A DNA stretch of 64,000 nt from an uncultured bacterium (GTDB lineage Bacteria > Planctomycetota > UBA1135 > GCA-002686595): positions 1-64,000 of the forward strand of contig CALLKX010000015.1 of the NCBI GenBank assembly GCA_938083085.1, given 5' to 3'. The position numbers were made by a program, and so were the translations under genes. The notes beneath the pieces were generated by a model, which did not search any database, was not told the origin of the DNA, and saw nothing but the letters and a program-made list of their open reading frames with translations. Shown here one piece after another: positions 18,999 through 27,532 of the stretch. The number at the start of each line of letters is the position of its first letter. The first letter of the stretch is position 1.

Positions 18999-19796
18999 AT
19001 GAATCCAATCGCCTCACTCCTCGCCAAGGCGTCTGCTGCAGCCCTTGCGATCGGGCTCCTCCCCGCCTGCGGCCTCCTCGGGAACCTCAACCACTACCAG
19101 GTGAGCGACGACGCGACCCTCGGCGCGGAGGCCTACCCCGAGCTTCTCGCAGGGGAGACGATCGTCAACCGCGGAGCAGATCATCGGATGGTGGATCGCT
19201 TGACGCAGCGGCTCGTCGCCGCGGCCAGGGAGCTCGACCCCGAGATCGCCAACCAGTTTGATTGGGAGGTACGGCTCGTCGAGCAGGACGAGGTCGTCAA
19301 CGCCTGGTGCTTGCCCGGCGGCAAGATGGCGGTCTTCACCGGCATCCTTCCGATCGCCGGGGACGAGACGGGCCTCGCCGTCGTGATGAGCCACGAGATT
19401 GCCCACGCGACCCTCCGCCATGGAACCGAGCGCTTGACCCGCCAGGACCTCCTGACCCAGCTCATCGAGGCCGGGGCCGAGGCCTACAGCGAGGACGCCG
19501 TGAGCAAGGAGCAGACCGAAGCCCTCGCCTCGGACGCAGCCCACCTTCTGGTGAGCCTGCCGTTCGGGCGTGACGCTGAGATCGAGGCCGACACACGCGG
19601 GCTGATGTACATGGCGCGCGCTGGCTATGACCCCCGCGCCGCGGTGGGGTTCTGGGAGCGCATGAGTTCGGCCTCGGGGCCCGCGCCCTTCGAGCTCTTC
19701 TCCACCCACCCCTCCGACGAGCGGCGGATCGAGCAGATTCGCGAGGCGCTCCCCGAGGCGATCGCAGCCTACGAGCAATCGCTGGGATCAAGGTAG
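18999..19796 (+). CDS. M48 family metalloprotease lipoprotein
   Basis: A 265-residue predicted lipoprotein. The lipobox LLPAC places the modified cysteine at C24. The zinc site is H132-E-x-x-H136 (SHEIAHATLRHG) with a third ligand in AEIEADTRG. The arrangement matches periplasmic M48 proteases such as BepA/LoiP, which act on outer-membrane assembly intermediates. The stop codon lies inside the stem of a strong hairpin. It is divergent from gpmI. Confidence 0.92.
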   Translation: MNPIASLLAKASAAALAIGLLPACGLLGNLNHYQVSDDATLGAEAYPELLAGETIVNRGADHRMVDRLTQRLVAAARELDPEIANQFDWEVRLVEQDEVVNAWCLPGGKMAVFTGILPIAGDETGLAVVMSHEIAHATLRHGTERLTRQDLLTQLIEAGAEAYSEDAVSKEQTEALASDAAHLLVSLPFGRDAEIEADTRGLMYMARAGYDPRAAVGFWERMSSASGPAPFELFSTHPSDERRIEQIREALPEAIAAYEQSLGSR

Positions 19797-19812
19797 CGCA
19801 AGGCGCTACCTT
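19790..19812 (+). terminator. Perfect hairpin overlapping the protease stop codon
   Basis: AAGGTAGCGC-AAG-GCGCTACCTT: a 10-bp perfect stem with a 3-nt loop. The TAG stop codon (19794-19796) lies within the left arm. There is only a short T pair after the stem, so termination without Rho is uncertain; an mRNA 3'-end stabiliser is an alternative. Confidence 0.55.
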
Positions 19813-19873
19813 GAAGGCACTTAAGGCCGCATGCAGGCCCAGCACCTAGGGCTTCAGGGGCCCTGGCGTCTAA

Positions 19874-19895
19874 CCTTGCGGGCGCAAGCGCAAGG
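19874..19895. promoter_or_regulatory. Inverted repeat upstream of the GlgA-like gene
   Basis: CCTTGCG (19874-19880) and CGCAAGG (19889-19895) form a 7-bp inverted repeat around an 8-nt loop, with an alternative inner pairing CTTGCG-GG-CGCAAG. It lies about 60 bp before the ATG of the GlgA-like gene. Operator or leader hairpin; role unknown. Confidence 0.35.
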
Positions 19896-19955
19896 ACCGA
19901 CTGGTACGAGCGTTACGCACTCCCCCGCCCGCAACGACCCGCGCCCCCTCCGGAC

Positions 19956-21431
19956 GTGAAGATCGCGTTCGCGACTCCCGAACTCAAGTCACTCGTCCGG
20001 CGTACCCAGCTTGCTGAGATCGCCGAGGTGCTCCCGCGCACGCTGCAGAGCCTGGGCGCAGAGGTACGAGTGTTCCTCCCCTTCTCGAAGGACATCGACA
20101 TCGAGTCCCTGGGGCCGCTCGAGGAGAGCGCGCTGCTGCGGATCCGCGATGGTTCGGGGCGCACCCCCATCACGATTCGAACGGGGTACATCGACGGGCT
20201 GACGGTCCACTTGATCGATCACGAGACGCTCTATCGCAATCGCCACCCCTATGGCGATGAGGATGGGCCCTACGCCGACAACTGGCGCCGCTACTCGATC
20301 TTCGCCCGAGCCGTACTCGAGGGCTTTGGCCCGCTGGCGTTCACCCCGGACGTGATCCACTGCCTGGACTGGACCTCGGGCCTCATCCCCCTGGTGCAGC
20401 AGCTTGAGTACGCCGGGCGCGAGCACCCCGCGGCCAAGCCGGGCACATTCTTCGGCATCCAGAACCTCGCCATGCAGGGGTCCTTCGAGCGCGAGATCCT
20501 GCCCAAGGTCGGGATCCCCCACGAGTACTTTCGCAATGTCGAGGGCGTGGCCCTCGGCGGTCGCGTGAACTACCTCAAGGCCGGCGCGGAGTTCGCAACG
20601 CTGGTCGGCACGAGCTCCAACAGCAAGGCGAAGGAGTTCGTGAACTCCGACCGCGGCGACGGCCTCGAGGACACCTTCAAGCGCAGGGTCAAGGACCTGG
20701 TCGGAGTCCAGAGCGGCATCGACTACCGCACCTGGAACCCGGCGACCGACCCGCTGCTTGCGCAGAACTTCTCGCCCGAGCAGAAGGACGTCCCCGGCAA
20801 GCGGAAGTGCAAGGCACGGCTCCAGGAAGGCCTGAAGCTCGACGTCGCCCCGCGCACGCCGGTGGTCGCAGTGATCGGCCGCTTTGACGCGGACAGCGGA
20901 TTCGACATTCTCGCCGAGTCGCTCACGCCGATCCTGGAGCGGAACGTCCAGCTTGTCCTCATGGGGCCCGGCCCCCCCGAGATCGTGGAGCGGCTCCACA
21001 CCATCGAGCAGACCTTTGCGGGCTGCTGCAGGGTCATCGAGGGATACGACGTCGGGACAGCTCACACCCTCCTCGCCGGCGCAGACATCCTGCTCCTGCC
21101 AGGCCACTACCACGCGACCAACGCCCTCGCCGCCATCGCCCTCCGCTACGGCGTGGTCCCGATGGCCTACGCGCACAGCGGCCTCGAGGACACCCTCGTC
21201 GACCTGACCGCCTCGCCGAAGAAGGGCACCAGCATTCTCTTCGAGCGCTACGACTCCTCGGCCCTCGTCGAGGCCGTCGACCAGGCCCGTGCGATCTACA
21301 AGAAGGCGGCGGACTGGAAGGTCATCCTCAAGCGCTGCATGGATCAGGACTTCTCCTGGGCGGAGACAGGGCGCGAGTACATGAAGGCCTACCGCAAGCT
21401 GGGACGGGTCATCAAGGCCAACAAGCCCTGA
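19956..21431 (+). CDS. Glycogen/starch synthase-like protein lacking catalytic motifs
   Basis: A 491-residue GT5-type double Rossmann protein aligning end to end with GlgA (MKIAFATPE at the start, LRYGVVPMAYAHSGLEDTL near the end). The residues GlgA needs are missing. The ADP-glucose-binding KTGG is RRTQ at the matching site (SLVRRTQLAEI). The HNLAYQG histidine is Gln (IQNLAMQG). The second-domain R-x4-K becomes GRFDADSG, with the Lys lost. The Glu of FEPCGL is His in GHYHATNAL. It is therefore probably a pseudoenzyme with a binding or regulatory role, or an enzyme with changed chemistry. The ROK kinase starts 10 nt downstream, suggesting an operon in glucan metabolism. Confidence 0.8.
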   Translation: MKIAFATPELKSLVRRTQLAEIAEVLPRTLQSLGAEVRVFLPFSKDIDIESLGPLEESALLRIRDGSGRTPITIRTGYIDGLTVHLIDHETLYRNRHPYGDEDGPYADNWRRYSIFARAVLEGFGPLAFTPDVIHCLDWTSGLIPLVQQLEYAGREHPAAKPGTFFGIQNLAMQGSFEREILPKVGIPHEYFRNVEGVALGGRVNYLKAGAEFATLVGTSSNSKAKEFVNSDRGDGLEDTFKRRVKDLVGVQSGIDYRTWNPATDPLLAQNFSPEQKDVPGKRKCKARLQEGLKLDVAPRTPVVAVIGRFDADSGFDILAESLTPILERNVQLVLMGPGPPEIVERLHTIEQTFAGCCRVIEGYDVGTAHTLLAGADILLLPGHYHATNALAAIALRYGVVPMAYAHSGLEDTLVDLTASPKKGTSILFERYDSSALVEAVDQARAIYKKAADWKVILKRCMDQDFSWAETGREYMKAYRKLGRVIKANKP

Positions 21432-21441
21432 CGAGATCCCG

Positions 21442-22410
21442 ATGGCGGACCAGCTACTGATCGGGCTCGACTTCGGTGGGATGTCGATCAAGGGAGGCGC
21501 CGTCCGTTCCTCAACCGGTGAGGTCCTGGCGCGCGGGCTGCGCCCTTTCGCGGCAGACCTTCCGGCCGAGACGATCTTCGAGAGTGCCGCGGAGCTGGTG
21601 CTTGAGCTCGAGGCCGCGGCGGGCGCCGAGGCAGAGCGCATCGGCGTCGGGTGTGCGGGGCTCTTCGACCGCCCCACCGGGACCGTGCTGGCGAGCGCCA
21701 ACATGCCGAACCTCGTGGGTGAGAGCCTCTCCGGCGGCGTCGCGCGAGGCCTCGGAGGTCGGCAGGTCCTCGTCGAGAACGACGCCAACGTCGCCGCGTT
21801 CGGGGAACAGTGGCTCGGCGCAGGCAGGACAGAGGACAGCATGGCGCTCCTGACCCTGGGGACCGGCGTCGGCGGCGGCATCGTGCTGGCTGACGAGCTC
21901 TTCGTCGGCCCCGGAGGCAACGCCGGAGAGATCGGGCACACGGTGATCTTCCCGAAGCCGAGCGGGAGCCTCTATGACGGCGCCTATCACGATGAGCTCA
22001 CCTGTCCGTGCGGCTCCTATGGCTGCCTGGAGCGCCTCGTCTCGGCGAGCGCGGCCAAGCGCCGCGCTCGGGCCGCGGGCCTCACAGACGACCTGCCGGT
22101 CCTCGCGCAGGCCGCCCGCGACGCCGACGGCCCGGAGCGGCGCCTCATGCACGAGATCGGCCGCGACCTCGGGTCGGGCCTCTCGACCCTCGTCACGCTC
22201 TTCGATATCTCGTTCTTCGTCATCGGCGGGGGCTTCGGAGCCGCCCTCGACGTGCTGCTCCCTGGCACCGAGCAGCTCATGGCCGAGCAGCGCTATGGCA
22301 GCGGGTCCGCGAGGATCGTGCCAGCGGCGCTGGGCTCCGACGCTGGGTGGATCGGCGCCGCCAGGCTCAGCCTCACCGGCGCTGCGGCCCGGCGCCGCCA
22401 GAGCAACTGA
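21442..22410 (+). CDS. ROK family sugar kinase, glucokinase-like
   Basis: A 322-residue ATP-dependent sugar kinase, most likely phosphorylating glucose. It shows the N-terminal phosphate loop LDFGGMSIKGG, the catalytic Asp in ENDANVAAFGE, the glycine-rich GTGVGGGIV, NAGEIGHTV and the ROK zinc motif CPCGSYGCLE. Having zinc ligands and a C-terminal GGGFG argues for an active kinase and not a NagC-type repressor, and there is no DNA-binding domain. It is co-directional with the GlgA-like gene 10 nt upstream and is followed by a hairpin. Confidence 0.9.
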   Translation: MADQLLIGLDFGGMSIKGGAVRSSTGEVLARGLRPFAADLPAETIFESAAELVLELEAAAGAEAERIGVGCAGLFDRPTGTVLASANMPNLVGESLSGGVARGLGGRQVLVENDANVAAFGEQWLGAGRTEDSMALLTLGTGVGGGIVLADELFVGPGGNAGEIGHTVIFPKPSGSLYDGAYHDELTCPCGSYGCLERLVSASAAKRRARAAGLTDDLPVLAQAARDADGPERRLMHEIGRDLGSGLSTLVTLFDISFFVIGGGFGAALDVLLPGTEQLMAEQRYGSGSARIVPAALGSDAGWIGAARLSLTGAAARRRQSN

Positions 22411-22418
22411 GTCCGCGC

Positions 22419-22439
22419 CGGCCCGGAGCCTTCGGGCCG
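22419..22439 (+). terminator. Hairpin after the ROK kinase
   Basis: CGGCCCG-GAGCCTT-CGGGCCG: a 7-bp GC stem with a 7-nt loop, 8 bp after the stop codon. No U-run follows. Confidence 0.4.
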
Positions 22440-22482
22440 CGAGGGGCTCGCGCGCACAGCCCGTTGGCCTAAGATCTTGCCC

Positions 22483-23964
22483 ATGGGCAGCCAAAGGAAG
22501 CAGCTCTCGCGTCGGCACCAGGCCGAGCTCGAGCGGATCGTGGGCAAGAAGGGGGTCCGCACCGACGCCACCGCGCGCGCCGCGTATGAGTCGGATGCGT
22601 TCATGCTCCAGCGCGCCAACGCGGAGGTCATCGTCCTCCCCCGCACGACCGAGGAAGCGGCGGCTGCGATCAAGGTCATCAGGGAGGCGGGCCTTGTCGT
22701 GGTGCCCCGCGGCGCCGGAACCGGCCTGAGCGGTGGCGCGCGCCCCGTCGAGAACGGCGCGATCGTCGGGACCGCCCGCATGCGAGACGTCATCGAGGTG
22801 AACGCAGAGGACCGCTACGCGCGGGTCCAGGCGGGCGTGGTCAACGTCCACCTGACGGCGGCCTGCGCTGACGCCGGGCTCTTCTACGGGCCCGACCCCT
22901 CCAGCCAAACGGCCTGCACCATCGGCGGCAACGTGGGCAACAACTCCGGCGGCCCCCACGGCTTCAAGTACGGGTCCACGAACCGGCATGTGCTCGGCCT
23001 GACCATGGTGGACAGCGAGGGAGAGGTCATCGAACTCGGCGGCCCAGGCGCCACGGGCGACGGAGGTCTGGACCTCCTCGGACCTATCGTTGGGAGCGAG
23101 GGCATGCTCGGTCTCGTCACCGAGGTGACCGTGCAGTTGCTCCCGAGACCCGAGAAGGTCGAGACGCTGCTCTGCCTGTTCGAGTCACTCGACGATTGCT
23201 GTGACGCCGTCAGCGAGATGATCGCCCGCCGGCTTGAGCCCTCCGCCATCGAGATCCTGGATCGGCTGACCATCGAGGCCGTGGAGGCGAGCGTCCTCCG
23301 GGCTGGCTACCCCGACAACGCCGAGGCCGTGATGCTGGTCGAGGTCGAGGGCGGCGATGAGGAGGTCGATGCCACGAGCGCCGACGTCATCGAGGTCGCG
23401 CGCGCCCTTGGAGCCTTCGACACGCGGAGGACCACCGACCCGGTCGAGCGCAAGCGGCTCTGGGCGGGCCGTAAGGGCGCCTTCGGCGCGATGGGCCGGA
23501 TCGCCCCGGACCTCTACGTCGCGGACGTCGTGGCGCCCAGGACCCGCCTGCGAGAGATCGTCTCCGCGGCGACGGTGGCCTGCCGCGAACGTGACCTCAA
23601 GCTCGCTAACGTCTTCCACGCCGGCGACGGGAACCTCCACCCGAACATCTCCTACGACCGCCGAGATGCCGACGAGGTCCGGCGCGTGCTCGAGGCCGGC
23701 CGGATCATCATGGAGGCCTGTGTTCAGGCCGGCGGCTCCCTGACCGGCGAGCACGGGATCGGACTCGAGAAGCAGGACGAGATGTGCCTGGTCTTCAGCG
23801 ACGACGACCTCGCGGCCATGGACGAGCTCCGGGGCGCCTTCGATCCCGACGCCTTCTGGAACCCGGGCAAGATGCTCCCGGTTCGCGGCTGCAGGGAGAT
23901 CCACACCCGGCCGCTTCCGATGAACGGCTCGGCGAGCGCCCCAGCGGCAGAGGGCGCTCGATGA
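22483..23964 (+). CDS. glcD: Glycolate oxidase FAD subunit GlcD
   Basis: A 493-residue FAD-linked oxidase. The PCMH-type FAD-binding part has VVPRGAGTGLSGGA, CTIGGNVGNNSGGP and GSEGMLGLVTEVT. The C-terminal FAD-oxidase domain has NVFHAGDGNLHPN and GEHGIGLEK. Together with GlcE and GlcF it oxidises glycolate (or D-lactate) to glyoxylate and passes electrons to the quinone pool. The ATG at 22483 is preferred over the TTG 6 nt upstream. The stop overlaps the glcE start (ATGA). Confidence 0.95.
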   Translation: MGSQRKQLSRRHQAELERIVGKKGVRTDATARAAYESDAFMLQRANAEVIVLPRTTEEAAAAIKVIREAGLVVVPRGAGTGLSGGARPVENGAIVGTARMRDVIEVNAEDRYARVQAGVVNVHLTAACADAGLFYGPDPSSQTACTIGGNVGNNSGGPHGFKYGSTNRHVLGLTMVDSEGEVIELGGPGATGDGGLDLLGPIVGSEGMLGLVTEVTVQLLPRPEKVETLLCLFESLDDCCDAVSEMIARRLEPSAIEILDRLTIEAVEASVLRAGYPDNAEAVMLVEVEGGDEEVDATSADVIEVARALGAFDTRRTTDPVERKRLWAGRKGAFGAMGRIAPDLYVADVVAPRTRLREIVSAATVACRERDLKLANVFHAGDGNLHPNISYDRRDADEVRRVLEAGRIIMEACVQAGGSLTGEHGIGLEKQDEMCLVFSDDDLAAMDELRGAFDPDAFWNPGKMLPVRGCREIHTRPLPMNGSASAPAAEGAR

Positions 23965-25307
23965 GCACCGAGACCAACACCCTCGGCGCGCTGGACGTGG
24001 AGGTCCTCCACCGCGCGTGCAAGGAGGCAGGCGTCGAGTTCGACGCCGCGGGAGGAATTGGCGGCGGTCCGATCGCCCGACCCAGGACCGAGAGCTCCCT
24101 CGCGGCGCTCATCGCCGCCCTCGCAGGCAGCGCCGGCGGAGCGGCGGTACGCGTCGTCCCCGTGGGTCACGGCGGTCAACTGAGCTGGTGCCGTCCCGAC
24201 GCGAGTCTCGCGCCTGCAAGCTTCCTCCAGCTCTCGATGCGGACGCTGCTCGGCGACGGGCCCGCCAGCGGCGTGGTCGAGTATGTCCCGGGGGATGGCA
24301 CCCTCACCGCGCTCGCAGGCGCCGACATCTCCGTCCTCCGTGCAACCGTGGCCGCAGGGGGCCACCGGCTGACCCCTGCGATCTTCAGCGAGAGCACGCT
24401 CGGCGGCGTGCTGGCGGCAGGGCGCTCCGGCCTGGATCGGCACAGCCTGGGCCCGATCAAGCATCACCTCCTCGGCATGCGCATGATCGATGGTTCCGGT
24501 CGCCAGCTGCGGTCCGGGGGTCGACTCGTGAAGAACGTCACCGGCTTCGACCTGCACCGGCTCCATGCCGGTGGGCGTGGGATCTTCGGCCCCATCGTCG
24601 AGGCGTCCATGCGGCTGATGCCGACCCCCGAAGCCGAGCAGTACCTCACCTCGGGCCCCTGCGCCTCAGCCACCGAGGCCGTGGAGCTCGCCCTCTCGAT
24701 CCGCCGCGCACCGAAGATCCGCGAGCAGGCGCTCTTCGTCCGCGACCGAGTGGTGCACGTCCTGCTCTCCGGTCGGGGCCGCCAGGTGGAGGCCGACCGG
24801 CGGCGACTCGAGGAGCTGCTCGTGGGGCTCACCGAGCACGACCCTGGCCCAGGCGCCGTGGCCTTCCACCTGGCCGGGGAAGTGGCGGCGACGGCCCGCC
24901 TCTCGACGGTCCCCTCCCGCGTCGCCGGAGTGGTCTCCGCGCTCGAAGAAGCCATGGGAGATCTGCTCGGTGCCGTCGTTCAGCCGGGCGTCGCGCAGGT
25001 TGACATCCCAGAGGCCCTCGTCTCCGGAGCCTCGTCATGGCCCGCCTCGCTCGACGCGGAGCTGAGCGTCCGCGGCGCGCTCCCTGAACCGCTCCGTGCT
25101 TCTTTCTCCACGGGCAACGATCCCCACGGCTCTGCTCAGGCTGGTCCGACCCCGGCTCACCCCACCCCGGCTCACCCCACTCAGGCTGACCCCACTCAGG
25201 CTGACCCGGCTGCATCTGGACCAGAGTCACGCTGGGCCCAGCGGCTCGTGAACGCCTACGACCCCGCGGGGCTCTTCCAGACCCGGGACTTCCCCGCCCG
25301 CTCCTGA
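23961..25307 (+). CDS. glcE: Glycolate oxidase FAD-binding subunit GlcE
   Basis: A 448-residue second FAD-binding subunit of the glycolate oxidase complex. VVPVGHGGQLSW, VEYVPGDGTLTALAG, ESTLGGVLAAGRSG and GRLVKNVTGFDLHRL follow the GlcE pattern. The ATG at 23961 overlaps the glcD stop by 4 nt, implying translational coupling. Just before the conserved C-terminal segment RLVNAYDPAGLFQTRDF there is an insertion of four 15-nt repeats coding a Pro/Thr/Ala/His/Asp-rich linker (PTPAHPTPAHPTQADPTQAD). This is not expected in the family and is probably a flexible loop. Confidence 0.92.
   Translation: MSTETNTLGALDVEVLHRACKEAGVEFDAAGGIGGGPIARPRTESSLAALIAALAGSAGGAAVRVVPVGHGGQLSWCRPDASLAPASFLQLSMRTLLGDGPASGVVEYVPGDGTLTALAGADISVLRATVAAGGHRLTPAIFSESTLGGVLAAGRSGLDRHSLGPIKHHLLGMRMIDGSGRQLRSGGRLVKNVTGFDLHRLHAGGRGIFGPIVEASMRLMPTPEAEQYLTSGPCASATEAVELALSIRRAPKIREQALFVRDRVVHVLLSGRGRQVEADRRRLEELLVGLTEHDPGPGAVAFHLAGEVAATARLSTVPSRVAGVVSALEEAMGDLLGAVVQPGVAQVDIPEALVSGASSWPASLDAELSVRGALPEPLRASFSTGNDPHGSAQAGPTPAHPTPAHPTQADPTQADPAASGPESRWAQRLVNAYDPAGLFQTRDFPARS
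25146..25205. repeat. Coding minisatellite in glcE, four 15-nt units
   Basis: Four 15-nt units: the first differs by one base from CCCACCCCGGCTCAC (unit 2), and units 3 and 4 are identical copies of CCCACTCAGGCTGAC. The period is a multiple of three, so unit number can vary without breaking the frame. Confidence 0.9.
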
Positions 25308-25351
25308 ACCGCTCTACCGCGACCGGCGCCCGCCGGATCGTCCCCACCGCC

Positions 25352-26689
25352 ATGTCCAGCACCAGCACGAGCCCAGACGCGGGCCACGAGCGCCCCCACC
25401 CCATGAGCCGCGAGACCCTCGTGGATCACGCGCGGGCCCTGGACTGCATCCATTGCGGCCTCTGCCTCACCACCTGCCCCACGTATCAGCTCACCGGCTC
25501 TGAGACCTCGAGCCCGCGGGGACGTATCCACCTGATGCGCGCCGTGGCCGAGGGCCGCGCCGAGCCCGACGCGACGTTCGAGGACGAGATGAACTTCTGC
25601 CTCGTGTGCCGCCACTGCGAGAGCGTCTGCCCGGCAGGCGTCGAGTTCGGCGCCATGATGGAGTTCAGCCGCGGCGCGCTCCTCGAACGCCGGCCGCCTG
25701 GCCCCCTCGCGCGGATCGCTCGCTGGGTCGGCTTCCGCGGGATCCTCGTTCGCCGCGCTGGCCTGCGCCTCGCCGCCATGGGGCTGCGCGCCGTGCAGCT
25801 CCTCCGGCTGGACGCCTTGACCAGCCCGCTGTTGGGCCTCCGCGGCCAGATCTTCCGCAACCTACCGCGCGTCCCCGACGCCCACGAGCGGCGCCCTCTC
25901 CCCCCGGTGACCCCGGCGAAGGGAGCGGAACGCGGCACCGTGCTCGTCCTCGACGGCTGCGTGATGCCCGAGCTCTTCGGCCGGGTGAACCGTGCCATGA
26001 CGGACGTCCTCGCCGCCACCGGTCGCGAGGTCCGCTCCGTCCCCAAGCACGTGTGCTGCGGCGCACTGCACGCCCACAACGGCGAGCTCGACCAGGCCGA
26101 GGATCTCGCACGCAAGACCATCGCTCAATTCGACGAGGTCCACGGCTCGGCGCCGGTGGTCATCGACAGCGCCGGGTGCGGTGCGCACATGAAGGAGTAC
26201 GGCCGCCTGCTCGCCAACGACCCCGAGTGGCGAGACCGGGCCTCGTCGTTCGCCGCGCGAGTCGTCGACCTGACTGAGGAACTCGCTGCCCCCGAGGCCA
26301 CGGCGCGCCTGCAGGAGGAGCTCTGTGACGGACACGGGATCAAGGGGCCGGTGACCTGGGACGACCCTTGCCACCTCTGCCACGGCCAAGGCGTACGGGA
26401 GCAGCCGCGTCAGCTCCTCGACTTGGTCCCAGGGCTAGAACGGGTCGAGATGTCCGGCGCGGACTCCTGTTGCGGCTCGGCCGGGATCTACACGGTCCTG
26501 CGCCCGCAGGACTCCCTCGACGTACTCGATCCCAAGCTCGAGAGCCTCGATCAGACCGGCGCGAAGACCCTCGTCACCGCCAACCCCGGGTGCCACCAGC
26601 AGTGGCAAATCGGCGTGGGCAAGACGGGAAAGGAGGTCGAGGTCCTCCACCTCGCCGAGGTCCTCGAACGCGCCCTTCGGCCGCGCTGA
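25352..26689 (+). CDS. glcF: Glycolate oxidase iron-sulfur subunit GlcF
   Basis: A 445-residue electron-transfer subunit. Two [4Fe-4S] clusters are bound by C32/C35/C38/C42 (CIHCGLCLTTCP) and C83/C86/C89/C93 (CLVCRHCESVCP). Two CCG domains follow, with VCCGALHAHNG near the middle and DSCCGSAGIY near the end, the sites that hold the non-cubane cluster or bind the membrane partner in this family. It is third in the glcDEF operon, 44 nt after glcE. Confidence 0.95.
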   Translation: MSSTSTSPDAGHERPHPMSRETLVDHARALDCIHCGLCLTTCPTYQLTGSETSSPRGRIHLMRAVAEGRAEPDATFEDEMNFCLVCRHCESVCPAGVEFGAMMEFSRGALLERRPPGPLARIARWVGFRGILVRRAGLRLAAMGLRAVQLLRLDALTSPLLGLRGQIFRNLPRVPDAHERRPLPPVTPAKGAERGTVLVLDGCVMPELFGRVNRAMTDVLAATGREVRSVPKHVCCGALHAHNGELDQAEDLARKTIAQFDEVHGSAPVVIDSAGCGAHMKEYGRLLANDPEWRDRASSFAARVVDLTEELAAPEATARLQEELCDGHGIKGPVTWDDPCHLCHGQGVREQPRQLLDLVPGLERVEMSGADSCCGSAGIYTVLRPQDSLDVLDPKLESLDQTGAKTLVTANPGCHQQWQIGVGKTGKEVEVLHLAEVLERALRPR

Positions 26690-26773
26690 GGTCGCGGAGT
26701 CCGAATCGCGAGCTCCGCGGACGCCTCCAGGACGGGCCCTTCGCGATGGGGCCCCGCAGGCGGGCGCGGCGGA

Positions 26774-27532
26774 CTACTGGTCCACCGGACGGAGGCTCGA
26801 GAGGATCGCCGCCGCGCTCTCCTGCGTCGCGGCCTGCCCCTCATCGAAGCGCAGGTAAGCGAGCAGGCAGCGCCCGCCAGTGGAGAGGTTGACCCGGACC
26901 GTCTCGTAGCCGGCCGCCTCCTCCGCCACGCCCGTCTCCACTCCCGCCTCGCGATCTCCTCCAGCCGTGGGCGCCGGTTCAACCGGGTGCCAGAGCCGCG
27001 CAAAGTCCGCGTCGTATCCGTGCCAGCGGAAGGTCCCCTTCTCCCGGAGCTTGTAGGAGGGCTTCTTCTTACCCCAGCTTCCACCGAATGCGCCGGGCCC
27101 GCCGCGACCGGAGCCGCCTCGCCCCCCCCCCATGTCGCTGGACTCAAAGCGGAGGCCGGTGAGCTGCTCCTTGAGGACGGCTTCGCCGCGCGCGCTGGGA
27201 ACCTCGATGATCGTCAGCTCCACGACTCCGCCCGATACCGGCGTCTCGGCCGCAAAGCGCACGAGCCTCTCGCCCGTCGGGAGCCGCCGCCCCTCGTCGA
27301 CCACGAGGCCGCCGAGGAGGGGCGTCGTCACCTCAGCGAACACCTCCGCGAGGAAGTCGTCCGGCTCAAGGGTGGAATCCCCGGGGAGAAGCAACAAGCC
27401 GCCCGCCGCGGCGAGGAGCAAGAGGAGCGCCCCGACCGCGAGGACCCGCAGCGCAGAGGCGCGGTCCTCACCGCCGCCCGCGCCCTGCGCCTGCTGCAGG
27501 GGCCCGCCGGCTGACTCCTCCGGGTCCGTCAC
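26774..27532 (-). CDS. Membrane-anchored protein of unknown function
   Basis: A 252-residue protein with one transmembrane helix (about residues 28-50, VLAVGALLLLLAAAGGLLLL) and a large extracytoplasmic part. A glycine-rich stretch (GGGRGGSGRGGPGAFGG) sits mid-protein. The C-terminus has VRVNLSTGGRCLLAYLRF and SSLRPVDQ. No family is recognised. The GTG start overlaps the stop of the next gene upstream by 4 nt (GTGA), so the two hypothetical proteins are translationally coupled and probably interact. Confidence 0.65.
   Translation of the reverse strand: MTDPEESAGGPLQQAQGAGGGEDRASALRVLAVGALLLLLAAAGGLLLLPGDSTLEPDDFLAEVFAEVTTPLLGGLVVDEGRRLPTGERLVRFAAETPVSGGVVELTIIEVPSARGEAVLKEQLTGLRFESSDMGGGRGGSGRGGPGAFGGSWGKKKPSYKLREKGTFRWHGYDADFARLWHPVEPAPTAGGDREAGVETGVAEEAAGYETVRVNLSTGGRCLLAYLRFDEGQAATQESAAAILSSLRPVDQ

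Noticed and set aside
19989-21941. 650-codon minus-strand frame opposite the GlgA-like and ROK genes
   Set aside because: It spans two real genes in antisense and has no family resemblance.
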